Assembly: GCF_947495675.1 (NCBI RefSeq)
Contig: NZ_CANLZX010000022.1
Coordinates: forward strand, 1 to 61,943
DNA: 61,943 nucleotides
From: an uncultured Algibacter sp.
GTDB lineage: Bacteria > Bacteroidota > Bacteroidia > Flavobacteriales > Flavobacteriaceae
Reading direction: 5' to 3'
The notes under the pieces are model-generated. The model saw nothing but the letters and a program-made list of their open reading frames with translations, did not search any database and had not been told where the DNA came from. Numbering within the stretch: the first letter of the stretch is position 1; every line of letters starts with the position of its first letter. The position numbers and the translations under genes were made by a program. Shown here piece by piece: positions 1-9,212 of this stretch.

Positions 1-3000
1 TCGAAGGTTACCGTATCCCCTACATTTGGTGTCGCACTACTTGTCGCACTTATTCCTTTTGCTAATGCTAAATCGGCAGATTGAATTGTAAATATTGCCG
101 TATCTTCATCATCATCATCTCCGCCAGTTGTTGGATCGTTATCTCCATCTAAATTGTCTTCATCAACAGTTGCATCGGTATTTGGATCACTATCAGGATC
201 ATCTAAATCACTTGCAATTATTTGTACATTATTAGTATAATTACCTGAATTATTAATGGTAGCATCATAAGTTACTGTTCTTGACAAACCATTTACCAAT
301 GCCAAATCACTCCATATAATAGACTTATTACCAACTACATACACACCAGAATCAGATATACTTCCAGGAACTAAATCTAAACCAGAAGGTAAAAGGTCTT
401 CAATATCGACACCTGTCGCATCTCCTGGTCCAAAATTTTCTAATAGTATGGTATATGTTACTGTATCTCCAACAGAACCAGAAACTGGTAATACTGTTTT
501 TGATAATTGTAAATCCGCTACTTCTAAAACAATTTGAGCATTGTCTTCGTCATCTTCTGCTTGAGTTCCATCATCATTATTAGGAGTACTATTTGGATCA
601 TTTTGATCACTTGCAGTTACTTGTGCCGTATTAAGGTATTCATTAATTACACCTGTAGGCGCAGCTACTACAGCTGTAATATTTAAAACTTGTGGTATTG
701 CTGTGGTTACAGAACCAACTGTCCATAAACCTGTATTTGAATTATAAGCAGTTCCTAAATCATTACTTTGATATATGTAACCACTAGGTAATTGATCTAA
801 GACTTCAACGTTTGTTGCCGTATTAACTCCTGAATTAGAAACTGTTATTGTAAATACAACCGTATCGCCAATACTCACATTAGTTGGAGAAACTGTTTTT
901 TGTAATGATAAATCAGCAGATTCTATAGTAATTGTTGCGGTATCTTCATCATCATCATCACCATCAGCATCACCATCTTCATCTACAGTTTCATCTGTAC
1001 TTGGATCACTATCTGGATCTATATTATCACTATCTGTAATTTGCGCAATATTCACATAAGAACCGGTAGCATTTACTGTAGCATTAAATGTTAATGATAA
1101 TGTTGCTCCATTGGATATATCTAAATTTGACCAAGTTACGGTTTGAGTTCCTGCATCAAAACTACCTGAATTTGAAACGGTTCCTGGCACAAGAGTATAA
1201 CCAATTGGTAATACATCCTCAACTGAAACTCCAGTTGCATCCATATTTAAAGCATCGGCATCATTATTCAAAACATCTATTTGAAAAGTTACTGTATCTC
1301 CAACATTTACCGAAGTAGGTGTTACAGTTTTAGTAAGTTCTAGGTCTGAAATCCCAACTACTTCTAAAATCATACTATCTGAAGCATCAAAACATTGACC
1401 ATTAGAAAGTGACCATTCAAATTCATAAATTCCAATAGTTAATCCAGTAACTTGAGATGTTTCAGAATTAGGATTTACAAAATTAGCTATAGTAGGCCCT
1501 GACACTTGACTCCAAGTACCAGTAACTCCTGCACCGGCAGCTACTGCATTTAAACTCACAGGGCTAGATATGGCAACTAATTGATTTGGACCAGCTTCTG
1601 CATTAGTCATTTGTTGATTTACAATAACCTGAACAGTATCTGTTAATGTACAGCCTCCATTAGTCACCGACCACTCATATATATATGTACCCATAACTAA
1701 ATTTGTTATGGTTGTATTTTCGAAATTAGGAGATAAAATAGTTGATGCACTAGGCCCAGAAATTTGACTCCACGTACCTGTTCCTTCTGTTAAAGTTGTA
1801 GCACCCATCATGGTTTGGTTTGCACAAATATCTTGATCTGTACCTGCAACAGCCGGTGAAGGTCTAGCATCTGGAAAAGTGATATCTACAGTATCTGTTT
1901 TTGGGTCACACAATGAACCTGGGCTTAATGGAAAAGGACCTCCATTTGAAACTGTCCATACTAATGTATAAGGTGTATTTATATTATCTGGAATATTAGA
2001 AAGTGTTGTTGTTGGAGAATTTGGGCTATCTATAACTACTACACCATTTGATGGATCTCCATCAATACCATTTCCTGTGTTATTATCTGAATCAAAGAAA
2101 GACCAAGTCCCTATACCAATAGCAGGTGGTGTTGCAGCTAATTGTGCATCAAACTGACATGCATTAGGCTGATTTGGACCAGCAATAGCATCACTTGGTG
2201 GATCAAACGCTTCAATTCTTACAACATCTGTTAATTTTATACATGCACCTTTTGTATATGTCCATTCTAAAATATATAACCCTGAAGTTGGTATTGTCAT
2301 TGTCGTATCAAATTGGGTTGCATCTGCAAAGGTAGCTCCACCACCTCCAACAGGAAACACAACTTCCCATTGCCCTGTTACTGTAGGAGTACCACCAATT
2401 AACGATGGGTCTGATCCTGCTAACGTTACTTCATTAACTACTGGATCATCTAAACATTTCATTTGATCTGGACCAGCATCTGGTTCAGGTGGTTGTGTTA
2501 TAGTACTAACAGTTATTACATCTGTTCCTGGATCACAGCTTGCTGGCCCTGTACCAGTATTTGTATTAAAAATAACATCGTTTGCTTCGTATTGGAATTG
2601 ATATTCCGTACCAGGAGTAATAGTTGCACTTGCAGTATTTGGCCCTGTATTTGTAATTATTGAATTTGTTCCTGTAGTAGATACTTGTGTCCAAGTTCCT
2701 GTTGAACCTACTGTACCTTCTAACAATACACTAGTTGCAGCACATAATTCTTGATTACCTCCACCAGAGGCTGGAGCTGCAACTTCAACTTGTACATCGT
2801 CTGAAAGTGGTGGTGTACAAAGCGCACTTCCAACTATATTCCACTTAAAATTATAAGTTCCAGTTACTAAATTAGAAACTGTTGCTGTTGGACTATTAAC
2901 ATCAGAAAATGATGGAAGACTAGGAGCCCCAGATTCTACAGTCCAATACCCAATCTCTTCTGCAGGGTTAGTCACCGGAACTGCCTCCAGTAAAACCGAA

Positions 3001-5789
3001 GTTGCATTACATACATTTATATCATCTTGTATAACTGTAGGAATACTTGTTGGTATACCCACATTTAAAGTAACACTACTTGTAGCTGAACTATTGGGGC
3101 AATTACCACTACCTCGAGTCACTACCCAATCAAACACATAAGTACCCGAATACGTAAAACTTACATCACTATTAGGGTTGGTATCATCTACAAATGAAAA
3201 ACCACCTGGACCTTGATTTAAAACCCATTGTCCGGTATTTCCTGTTGGTAACGGATCTAGAGCATCCATAGTAAATGTTGTTTGACAGCCCGTTTGATCT
3301 ACTCCAGCATCTGAAATAGGGTCATCTGCGATTGTTATTTCAACAGTATCAGAAACAGGTTGACAACCACTTGGTCCATTTGTAACAGTCCATGTCAATA
3401 TATATGATCCTGTAGCTGGAAATGTTACTTGAGTATTATTAGCTGTATCATCTACAAAACTTACACCAGCATCTAAACTAGACCACAAGCCAGTTTCACC
3501 ACTTACAGTATCTGGAGCACTTCCAGATAGCACATAATTCAAACTACTAGCATCTAAACAATCATCAGGACCAGCAGAGACATTTTGCGGTCCTTGTGTA
3601 TCATTAGTTGTGATATTAACAGATACACTTTCTGGTGTTGGACAAGTTGCACCTACTGCATTTATTAATGAAACTGTCCAAGTAATAGTATATGTTTCAT
3701 TTGATGCTAAATCTATTATTTGAGTATTTGGATCGTTAATATCTAAAAAACTTGGACCTGCTGGAGTAATCGACCACTCACCTATTGTACCAACAGTAGG
3801 ATCTTCAGCACTTACCTGAAAATTCGTTCCAGAACATATACCTCCTGAAGTAACAGTAAATAATGCTGGCGTAGGTATAGTATTTGAATTTAGTGTAATT
3901 GTTACATCATCTGGAGTTGCTTGACAACCAACAGAAGGACCACCAGTTACATTATATCTATATGTATAGATTCCAGGTACTGTAATATTAGTAATATTAA
4001 TACTTTGAGCATAAGGATCATCAATAATTGTAGTTGCTGGACCACCAATTTGGGACCAAATTGAAGAACCAACTGTTATTGGGTTACCAGATAAATTAGC
4101 ACCAGTAGCATCATTATAATTACAATCTAAAACTACATCTCCTCCAGCAGATGGTGAAGTTGCACTTCTGGTTATAACGACATTAATAGTACTTGTCGCA
4201 TCAGAACATGATGTCAATAAATCTCCTCTTGTTTCTTGTCTAAAAGCAATTGTATACATTCCTATTGGAAGTTCATTTATACTGCCTAACCCAAATTGGT
4301 CTAAAAAATCTAATGTAAACTCACCACCAACAAAAGTTCCAGTTCCAAATTCTTGATATGGAGTTGGATAAGTTACTGCGGCAGGGATGTTTAAATTATC
4401 TGATGGCCCACTAACTATACTATAAACAGTAGTGGTACCCCCAGTAGTTGCAACAGGAATTGGTATTTCAAAAACATTACACTCTCCAATAATATCATTC
4501 CCTCCATTTACTGCATTAAGTGATATAGTTGGTGTGGCACTCAAATACCGAACTAAAACTGTTTCAATAGAATTACATGCAGGCATATCTACTGTTACAG
4601 TATTAGGATTCGTTATTGTATAAGTAAACGTATATGGATCATTTGCGCTATCTAGACCAGAAATCAAGGTGGTTGGATTTGTAGGATCATCAATAACAAT
4701 ATCTGGGTCAGAACCAGTATATTCCCACAACACTTCTTCTCCTGCATATGTAGGTTCGGTACCTACTAATGTAGTTTGACTAATTGTAGTATCACAAAAT
4801 ATAATATCATTATTATTTATAGTTGAAGTTGTTATATCTTGTGTTGGGTCTGGAACTACCACAGTTACTGTGTCACTCCCATTCACACATGGGCCACTAA
4901 CACTCCACCTAAACACATATGTACCAGCAGTTAAAGGCGATACCACAGTATTTGCTGTATTTGGAGATGAAATCGTAGGTGATGTAGGTCCACTAACAAA
5001 AGACCATGTACCTTCTTGCCCTCCTAAACCACAACCACCAAAACTACCTAAAAGGTTTGTAGATTGTGTAGCGGTATAGCATTGATTTAAGTTTTGATCT
5101 GGACCAGCATCTACTATTTCTTCTCCTCCATAATTAGTTATTGTAATTTGAGCAGTAGAAACACAATCTAAATTAGTTCCTAAAGCATCTGGATTTATTA
5201 TTGAATATTGAATAACAGAAGACCCACAACTTCCTTCTGGCAAAGTGATGGAAGTCGTACTTTGATCATTAACACTAAAGACTACACCTGCTGCATTTGC
5301 ACCATCAACAACCCATCTTACATCTTCTCCAAACTGAGGTACACTACCGTTTAAAACGATTGTGCCATTAGATGGACAGGATACAATATCTCCATTAGTA
5401 ATAATTGCATCTGTAATTGGCTGTACTAATACCTCCATATCATCTTGGTTATTTCCACCTAATCCACAATTACCAATTAATCTAAACCCATAAGTTTGCC
5501 CACCAACATAACCAATAACATTAGTAGTTAAATCATTAGGATTTTCTATAATTACAGAAGGTCCGCTAATTTGAATCCATTGAGAACCTGTATAAGGACT
5601 ACTACCTGGGCTTGAAACCGAACCAGAAAGTGTTAAAACACTATCAGAACAAATAACCTGATCTGAACCAGCATTAGGAGAACAGTCTTGAGCTTCAGCA
5701 GAAAAACTATGAAGTAAAAAAACAGCTATAAAGAAAATCCCTATACTGTTTAGATTAATTATTTTTTTGGAAATGTAGATGTTCTTCAT
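1..5789 (-). CDS. Giant secreted Ig/PKD-like and DUF11 repeat protein, 3' end outside window
   Basis: The reading frame is open without a stop from the ATG at 5789 to the window edge (1929 codons). Residues 1-34 form a signal peptide (basic start, hydrophobic FFIAVFLL, then SAEAQ). Up to about residue 1475 follows a chain of roughly fourteen modules of about 100 residues, each with AGPDQ-like starts, W.....SGP cores and ends such as GTYVFDW. These resemble the Ig/PKD-like repeats of Bacteroidota surface adhesins. From about residue 1478 come DUF11 repeats (starts near nt 1355, 934, 527 and 90, each with K-T-V and VGDTVTF motifs), separated by Asp-rich linkers such as DGDADGDDDDEDT that could bind calcium. 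A C-terminal type IX secretion signal would be expected beyond the edge but cannot be seen. Function is inferred only: adhesion, surface layer or gliding-related. Confidence 0.85.
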   Translation of the reverse strand, partial: MKNIYISKKIINLNSIGIFFIAVFLLHSFSAEAQDCSPNAGSDQVICSDSVLTLSGSVSSPGSSPYTGSQWIQISGPSVIIENPNDLTTNVIGYVGGQTYGFRLIGNCGLGGNNQDDMEVLVQPITDAIITNGDIVSCPSNGTIVLNGSVPQFGEDVRWVVDGANAAGVVFSVNDQSTTSITLPEGSCGSSVIQYSIINPDALGTNLDCVSTAQITITNYGGEEIVDAGPDQNLNQCYTATQSTNLLGSFGGCGLGGQEGTWSFVSGPTSPTISSPNTANTVVSPLTAGTYVFRWSVSGPCVNGSDTVTVVVPDPTQDITTSTINNNDIIFCDTTISQTTLVGTEPTYAGEEVLWEYTGSDPDIVIDDPTNPTTLISGLDSANDPYTFTYTITNPNTVTVDMPACNSIETVLVRYLSATPTISLNAVNGGNDIIGECNVFEIPIPVATTGGTTTVYSIVSGPSDNLNIPAAVTYPTPYQEFGTGTFVGGEFTLDFLDQFGLGSINELPIGMYTIAFRQETRGDLLTSCSDATSTINVVITRSATSPSAGGDVVLDCNYNDATGANLSGNPITVGSSIWSQIGGPATTIIDDPYAQSINITNITVPGIYTYRYNVTGGPSVGCQATPDDVTITLNSNTIPTPALFTVTSGGICSGTNFQVSAEDPTVGTIGEWSITPAGPSFLDINDPNTQIIDLASNETYTITWTVSLINAVGATCPTPESVSVNITTNDTQGPQNVSAGPDDCLDASSLNYVLSGSAPDTVSGETGLWSSLDAGVSFVDDTANNTQVTFPATGSYILTWTVTNGPSGCQPVSDTVEITIADDPISDAGVDQTGCQTTFTMDALDPLPTGNTGQWVLNQGPGGFSFVDDTNPNSDVSFTYSGTYVFDWVVTRGSGNCPNSSATSSVTLNVGIPTSIPTVIQDDINVCNATSVLLEAVPVTNPAEEIGYWTVESGAPSLPSFSDVNSPTATVSNLVTGTYNFKWNIVGSALCTPPLSDDVQVEVAAPASGGGNQELCAATSVLLEGTVGSTGTWTQVSTTGTNSIITNTGPNTASATITPGTEYQFQYEANDVIFNTNTGTGPASCDPGTDVITVSTITQPPEPDAGPDQMKCLDDPVVNEVTLAGSDPSLIGGTPTVTGQWEVVFPVGGGGATFADATQFDTTMTIPTSGLYILEWTYTKGACIKLTDVVRIEAFDPPSDAIAGPNQPNACQFDAQLAATPPAIGIGTWSFFDSDNNTGNGIDGDPSNGVVVIDSPNSPTTTLSNIPDNINTPYTLVWTVSNGGPFPLSPGSLCDPKTDTVDITFPDARPSPAVAGTDQDICANQTMMGATTLTEGTGTWSQISGPSASTILSPNFENTTITNLVMGTYIYEWSVTNGGCTLTDTVQVIVNQQMTNAEAGPNQLVAISSPVSLNAVAAGAGVTGTWSQVSGPTIANFVNPNSETSQVTGLTIGIYEFEWSLSNGQCFDASDSMILEVVGISDLELTKTVTPTSVNVGDTVTFQIDVLNNDADALNMDATGVSVEDVLPIGYTLVPGTVSNSGSFDAGTQTVTWSNLDISNGATLSLTFNATVNATGSYVNIAQITDSDNIDPDSDPSTDETVDEDGDADGDDDDEDTATITIESADLSLQKTVSPTNVSIGDTVVFTITVSNSGVNTATNVEVLDQLPSGYIYQSNDLGTAYNSNTGLWTVGSVTTAIPQVLNITAVVAAPTGVINEYLNTAQVTASDQNDPNSTPNNDDGTQAEDDEDNAQIVLEVADLQLSKTVLPVSGSVGDTVTYTILLENFGPGDATGVDIEDLLPSGLDLVPGSISDSGVYVVGNKSIIWSDLALVNGLSRTVTYDATINNSGNYTNNVQIIASDLDDPDSDPNTDATVDEDNLDGDNDPTTGGDDDDEDTAIFTIQSADLALAKGISATSSATPNVGDTVTF

Positions 5790-6249
5790 GTAATAAATTT
5801 TATGTACTAAACACTTTAAAAATTAACTATTATTAATATTGTAGTTTTTTGTCAATCTTTTGCTATTTATAATCTAAAATAGAAATGAAAATATTATAAT
5901 TAATAAATTATAAGAAAAACATAAAATCATAGATTAAATCACTAAAAATACGATAAAATAGCCTTAAAAACCTTTTAAATAAGAAAAAACTTTCTTCAAT
6001 GAACGAAAAAACTAATTAGCTCTATTTTAAAAAAAAGCTCTTAATTAGATAAGACACTTTATTTTTTAACAAAGTCACTTATATATGTATATATATTGAC
6101 ACGGTTTTTCTTATTATGCTTAATATTTTTTTGAGGTTTATTTTTTTTAAAGGGTCTCATCTAAATTAGTTAAATCTAGTATTAAAAAAGAGAAAAAATA
6201 TCACCATAAGAAAAATTTAATGAAAAATAAATTAAAACCAAAAAAGTGT
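5790..6249. other. AT-rich intergenic region without a gene
   Basis: This stretch separates the leftward giant adhesin gene from the rightward rpsO. It is extremely AT-rich, with homopolymer runs and an alternating AT block near 6080-6096. I found no convincing ORF or RNA gene. It must hold the adhesin promoter, but no clear TAnnTTTG box was seen on the minus strand. The right end leads into the rpsO promoter. Confidence 0.6.
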
Positions 6250-6257
6250 TATATTTG
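6250..6257 (+). promoter_or_regulatory. Bacteroidota -7 box of rpsO
   Basis: TATATTTG matches the TAnnTTTG consensus of Bacteroidota sigma-A promoters. It lies 54 bases before the rpsO ATG and falls inside the open frame that could otherwise start at the GTG at 6246, which argues for the shorter rpsO start. No clear -33 TTTG was found. Confidence 0.55.
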
Positions 6258-6262
6258 CCGCT

Positions 6263-6279
6263 CGAAAGAAAGGCTTTCG
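6263..6279 (+). promoter_or_regulatory. Hairpin in the rpsO leader
   Basis: CGAAAG, a five-base loop AAAGG, then CTTTCG form a perfect 6-bp stem directly after the predicted transcription start and about 32 bases before the rpsO ATG. S15 represses its own mRNA through leader structures in several bacteria, so this could be a regulatory element. That role is inferred. Confidence 0.4.
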
Positions 6280-6311
6280 TGTACATAAAAATCATTTACA
6301 ATAATATTAGC

Positions 6312-6581
6312 ATGTATTTATCAAAAGAAGCAAAAGAAGAAATGTTTGCAAAACACGGTAAAGGAAAAAACGATACCGGTTCTGCAGAAGGACAAATTGC
6401 GTTATTTACACAAAGAATTAACCACTTAACAGAGCACTTAAAACAAAATCGTAAAGATTATAATACTGAGCGATCGTTAGTAAAGTTAGTAGGAAAGCGT
6501 CGTGCTTTACTAGATTACTTAACTAAGAAAGATATTTTAAGATATCGTGCTATAGTTAAAGAATTAGGATTAAGAAAATAA
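6312..6581 (+). CDS. rpsO: 30S ribosomal protein S15
   Basis: S15 binds 16S rRNA in the platform of the 30S subunit. The 89-residue product from the ATG at 6312 has the family's usual length. It contains the conserved segments DTGSAEGQIA and the H-L-x-x-H-x-K-x-x-x-x-D region (LTEHLKQNRKDY), followed by LVGKRRALLDYL and the RYRAIVKELGLRK end. The frame extends upstream to a GTG at 6246, but that region holds the promoter box and adds non-conserved residues, so 6312 is chosen. rpsO followed by pnp is a very widely conserved gene order. A terminator separates the two here. Confidence 0.97.
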   Translation: MYLSKEAKEEMFAKHGKGKNDTGSAEGQIALFTQRINHLTEHLKQNRKDYNTERSLVKLVGKRRALLDYLTKKDILRYRAIVKELGLRK

Positions 6582-6590
6582 TCTTAAAAT

Positions 6591-6627
6591 AAAAAAGACC
6601 ACGTTTTTAAACGTGGTTTTTTGTTTT
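6591..6627 (+). terminator. Rho-independent terminator after rpsO
   Basis: ACCACGTTT (6598-6606) pairs with AAACGTGGT (6609-6617), followed by a T-rich tail. It lies just after the rpsO stop, so rpsO can be made as a short monocistronic transcript, with pnp on its own or by readthrough. Confidence 0.85.
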
Positions 6628-6780
6628 AGTTCTTGTAGCTTGACTTTACATAATTTCAAAAATCTTTGAAATGTAATAACAAAAGCGCTACTTTTACTAA
6701 ACTTATTAATTATTACTCGAGCGTAAGAGTTTAAACTACGTATTAGAAGAAGCTAGTTATAGTTTTTCATTGGTCAAAAC

Positions 6781-6860
6781 GGCATGTTATGCCACACACA
6801 ACAACTACACACAACAACACAACGACCATTGTTTAACATAATTTAAGCATAAATATGCTT
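6781..6860 (+). promoter_or_regulatory. pnp leader with two small hairpins and a CA-rich tract
   Basis: GGCAT-GTT-ATGCC (6781-6793) is followed by a C/A-only-rich tract (about 6794-6830) and then by AAGCAT-AAAT-ATGCTT (6845-6860), which ends 19 bases before the pnp ATG. The two inverted repeats share a GCAT...ATGC core. PNPase controls its own leader in enterobacteria. Such a role here is a guess from position and structure. Confidence 0.35.
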
Positions 6861-6879
6861 GAATTACAAGAAAAAATTT

Positions 6880-9132
6880 ATGATTCCAAAAGTTTTTAAA
6901 GAGGTCATTGACCTAGGAGACGGTAGAGAGATTTCTATCGAAACCGGAAAATTAGCAAAACAAGCGCATGGTAGCGTTGTTGTGCAATCTGGAAAATGTA
7001 TGCTTTTGTGTACAGTTGTTTCCAACTACAAACAAGCTGATGTTGACTTTTTACCATTAACGGTAGATTACAGAGAAAAATTTGCAGCTGCAGGACGTTA
7101 CCCTGGTGGTTTCTTTAAAAGAGAAGCAAGACCTAGTGATGGAGAAGTTTTAACAATGCGTTTGGTGGACCGTGTTTTACGTCCGTTATTCCCAAAGGAT
7201 TACCACTCTGAAACTCAGGTAATGATCCAGTTAATGTCTCATGATGATGATGTTATGCCAGATGCTATGGCAGGTTTAGCGGCTTCGGCAGCTATTCAAT
7301 TATCTGATTTTCCTTTTGAATGCCCAATTTCTGAAGCTAGAGTTGGTCGTGTAAACGGAGAATTTGTTATTAACCCAACGCGTGCTCAATTAGAGGAGTC
7401 TGACATTGATATGATGATTGGAGCTTCGGCTGATTCTGTAATGATGGTTGAGGGTGAAATGGATGAGATTTCTGAAGAGGAAATGACTGAAGCTATTAAG
7501 TTTGCACATGAAGCTATTAAAGTACAATGTGCTGCTCAAGTAAAATTAGCTGAGGCATTTGGTAAAAAAGAAGTTCGTGAGTATGAGCCAGAACGTGAAG
7601 ATGCTGATTTAGCTGCTAAAATTCACGACATGGCATATGATAAAGTATATGCTGTTGCCCAAGCAGGTTCTGCTAAGCATGAGCGTAGTGCTGCATTTGG
7701 CGAAATTAAAGAAGAGATTATTGCATCTTTCTCAGAGGAAGAACAAGCAGATTACGGTGGATTAATTTCTAAATATTACAGTAAGGCAGAAAAAGCAGCT
7801 GTTAGAGATTTAACTTTAAACGAAGGTTTACGTTTAGATGGACGTAAAACTGATGAAATTAGACCAATTTGGTGTGAAGTTGATTATTTACCTTCTACAC
7901 ACGGATCTTCTATATTTACTCGTGGAGAAACTCAAGCTTTAGCTACAGTTACTTTAGGTACAAGTAGAGAGGCCAACCAAATAGATATGCCATCATTCGA
8001 GGGTGAAGAGCGTTTCTATTTACACTACAACTTCCCTCCTTTTTCTACAGGTGAAGCAAGACCTATACGTGGAACTTCACGTCGTGAGGTAGGACATGGT
8101 AACTTAGCGCAACGTGCCTTAAAAGGTATGGTTCCTGAAGATTGTCCTTATACAGTACGTGTAGTTTCTGAGATTTTAGAATCTAACGGATCGTCTTCTA
8201 TGGCAACAGTTTGTGCTGGTACTATGGCTATGATGGATGCTGGTGTACAATTAAAGAAACCTGTTTCTGGTATTGCTATGGGATTAATTACAGATACTGA
8301 ATCTGGAAAGTATGCTGTTTTATCTGATATTTTAGGTGATGAGGATCACTTAGGAGATATGGATTTTAAAGTTACTGGTACTGCTGATGGTATTACGGCT
8401 TGCCAAATGGATATTAAAGTTAAAGGATTATCTTACGAAATTCTTGTAAATGCCTTAAAACAAGCGCGCGATGGTCGTTTACATATTTTAGGTAAAATTA
8501 CCGAAACTATCGAAACACCTAATGCAGATGTTAAAGATCATGCACCTACTATGGTTTCTAGACGTGTTCCTAATGAATTTATTGGAGCGTTAATTGGACC
8601 AGGAGGAAAAGTGATTCAAGAAATGCAAAAAGAAACAGAAACTACAATCGTTATAAACGAAGATCCTGTTACTGAGGAAGGTATTGTTGAAATTTTAGGT
8701 GTTGGAAGAAAAGGTATTGATGCTGTATTAGCAAAAATTGATGCTATTTTATTTAAGCCTGAAGTTGGTAGCGTTTATGAAGTAAAAGTAATAAAAATGC
8801 TTGATTTTGGTGCTGTTGTTGAATATGTTGATGCTCCAGGAAACGAAGTTTTATTACACGTAAGCGAGTTAGCTTGGGAACGTACTGAAAATGTTAGCGA
8901 TGTTGTAAACATGGGCGATGTTTTTGATGTAAAATACTTTGGCATAGACAAACGTACTCGTAAAGAGAAAGTATCTAGAAAAGCACTTTTACCAAAACCA
9001 GAAGGTTATGTAGAAAGACCACCAAGAGATGATAAACGTTCTGGCGGAAGAGATAACAGAGGTAGAGATAACCGTGGACGCGACAATCGCAGAGACGATA
9101 GAAGACCAAGAGAAAATAAAAAAGAAGATTAA
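6880..9132 (+). CDS. pnp: Polyribonucleotide nucleotidyltransferase (PNPase)
   Basis: PNPase is a trimeric 3'-5' phosphorolytic exoribonuclease of mRNA decay. The 750-residue product has two RNase PH domains (about 10-150 and 310-545) around a helical linker, with [12 protein letters not shown] in the first and the [19 protein letters not shown] substrate-site region in the second. A KH domain follows with its GPGGK loop, then an S1 domain. The last ~35 residues are an Arg/Gly/Asp-rich tail with RGRDN repeats, probably a disordered RNA-contacting extension. A TTG 21 bases upstream (6859) is in frame. The ATG giving MIPKVFKEV matches the family start better. Confidence 0.97.
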   Translation: MIPKVFKEVIDLGDGREISIETGKLAKQAHGSVVVQSGKCMLLCTVVSNYKQADVDFLPLTVDYREKFAAAGRYPGGFFKREARPSDGEVLTMRLVDRVLRPLFPKDYHSETQVMIQLMSHDDDVMPDAMAGLAASAAIQLSDFPFECPISEARVGRVNGEFVINPTRAQLEESDIDMMIGASADSVMMVEGEMDEISEEEMTEAIKFAHEAIKVQCAAQVKLAEAFGKKEVREYEPEREDADLAAKIHDMAYDKVYAVAQAGSAKHERSAAFGEIKEEIIASFSEEEQADYGGLISKYYSKAEKAAVRDLTLNEGLRLDGRKTDEIRPIWCEVDYLPSTHGSSIFTRGETQALATVTLGTSREANQIDMPSFEGEERFYLHYNFPPFSTGEARPIRGTSRREVGHGNLAQRALKGMVPEDCPYTVRVVSEILESNGSSSMATVCAGTMAMMDAGVQLKKPVSGIAMGLITDTESGKYAVLSDILGDEDHLGDMDFKVTGTADGITACQMDIKVKGLSYEILVNALKQARDGRLHILGKITETIETPNADVKDHAPTMVSRRVPNEFIGALIGPGGKVIQEMQKETETTIVINEDPVTEEGIVEILGVGRKGIDAVLAKIDAILFKPEVGSVYEVKVIKMLDFGAVVEYVDAPGNEVLLHVSELAWERTENVSDVVNMGDVFDVKYFGIDKRTRKEKVSRKALLPKPEGYVERPPRDDKRSGGRDNRGRDNRGRDNRRDDRRPRENKKED

Positions 9133-9154
9133 TTCTTATTATTTATAACATTTT

Positions 9155-9192
9155 AATAGCCTGTTTCAAATTTTGAAACAGGCTATTTTATT
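9155..9192 (+). terminator. Terminator after pnp, possibly bidirectional
   Basis: A nearly perfect stem (9155-9170 with 9172-9187, core GCCTGTTTCAAA) is followed by a T-rich stretch. It sits between convergent pnp and the GH26 gene. The T tract is clear only on the plus strand, so it mainly ends pnp. Confidence 0.8.
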
Positions 9193-9212
9193 TCTATTAA
9201 ACCACAATTGAT

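Noticed and set aside
1088..5079. Rightward ORFs at 1088-1318, 2463-2663, 4432-4623 and 4870-5079
   Set aside because: They are short frames opposite the continuous adhesin reading frame and show no family features.
1..5789. Repeats as a possible CRISPR array or satellite
   Set aside because: The repetition is at the protein level in one open frame. The DNA repeats are imperfect and long, with no short identical repeats and unique spacers.
6246..6311. Upstream extension of rpsO to a GTG start
   Set aside because: It covers the -7 box and a leader hairpin, and adds residues not found in S15. The ATG at 6312 gives the normal 89 residues.
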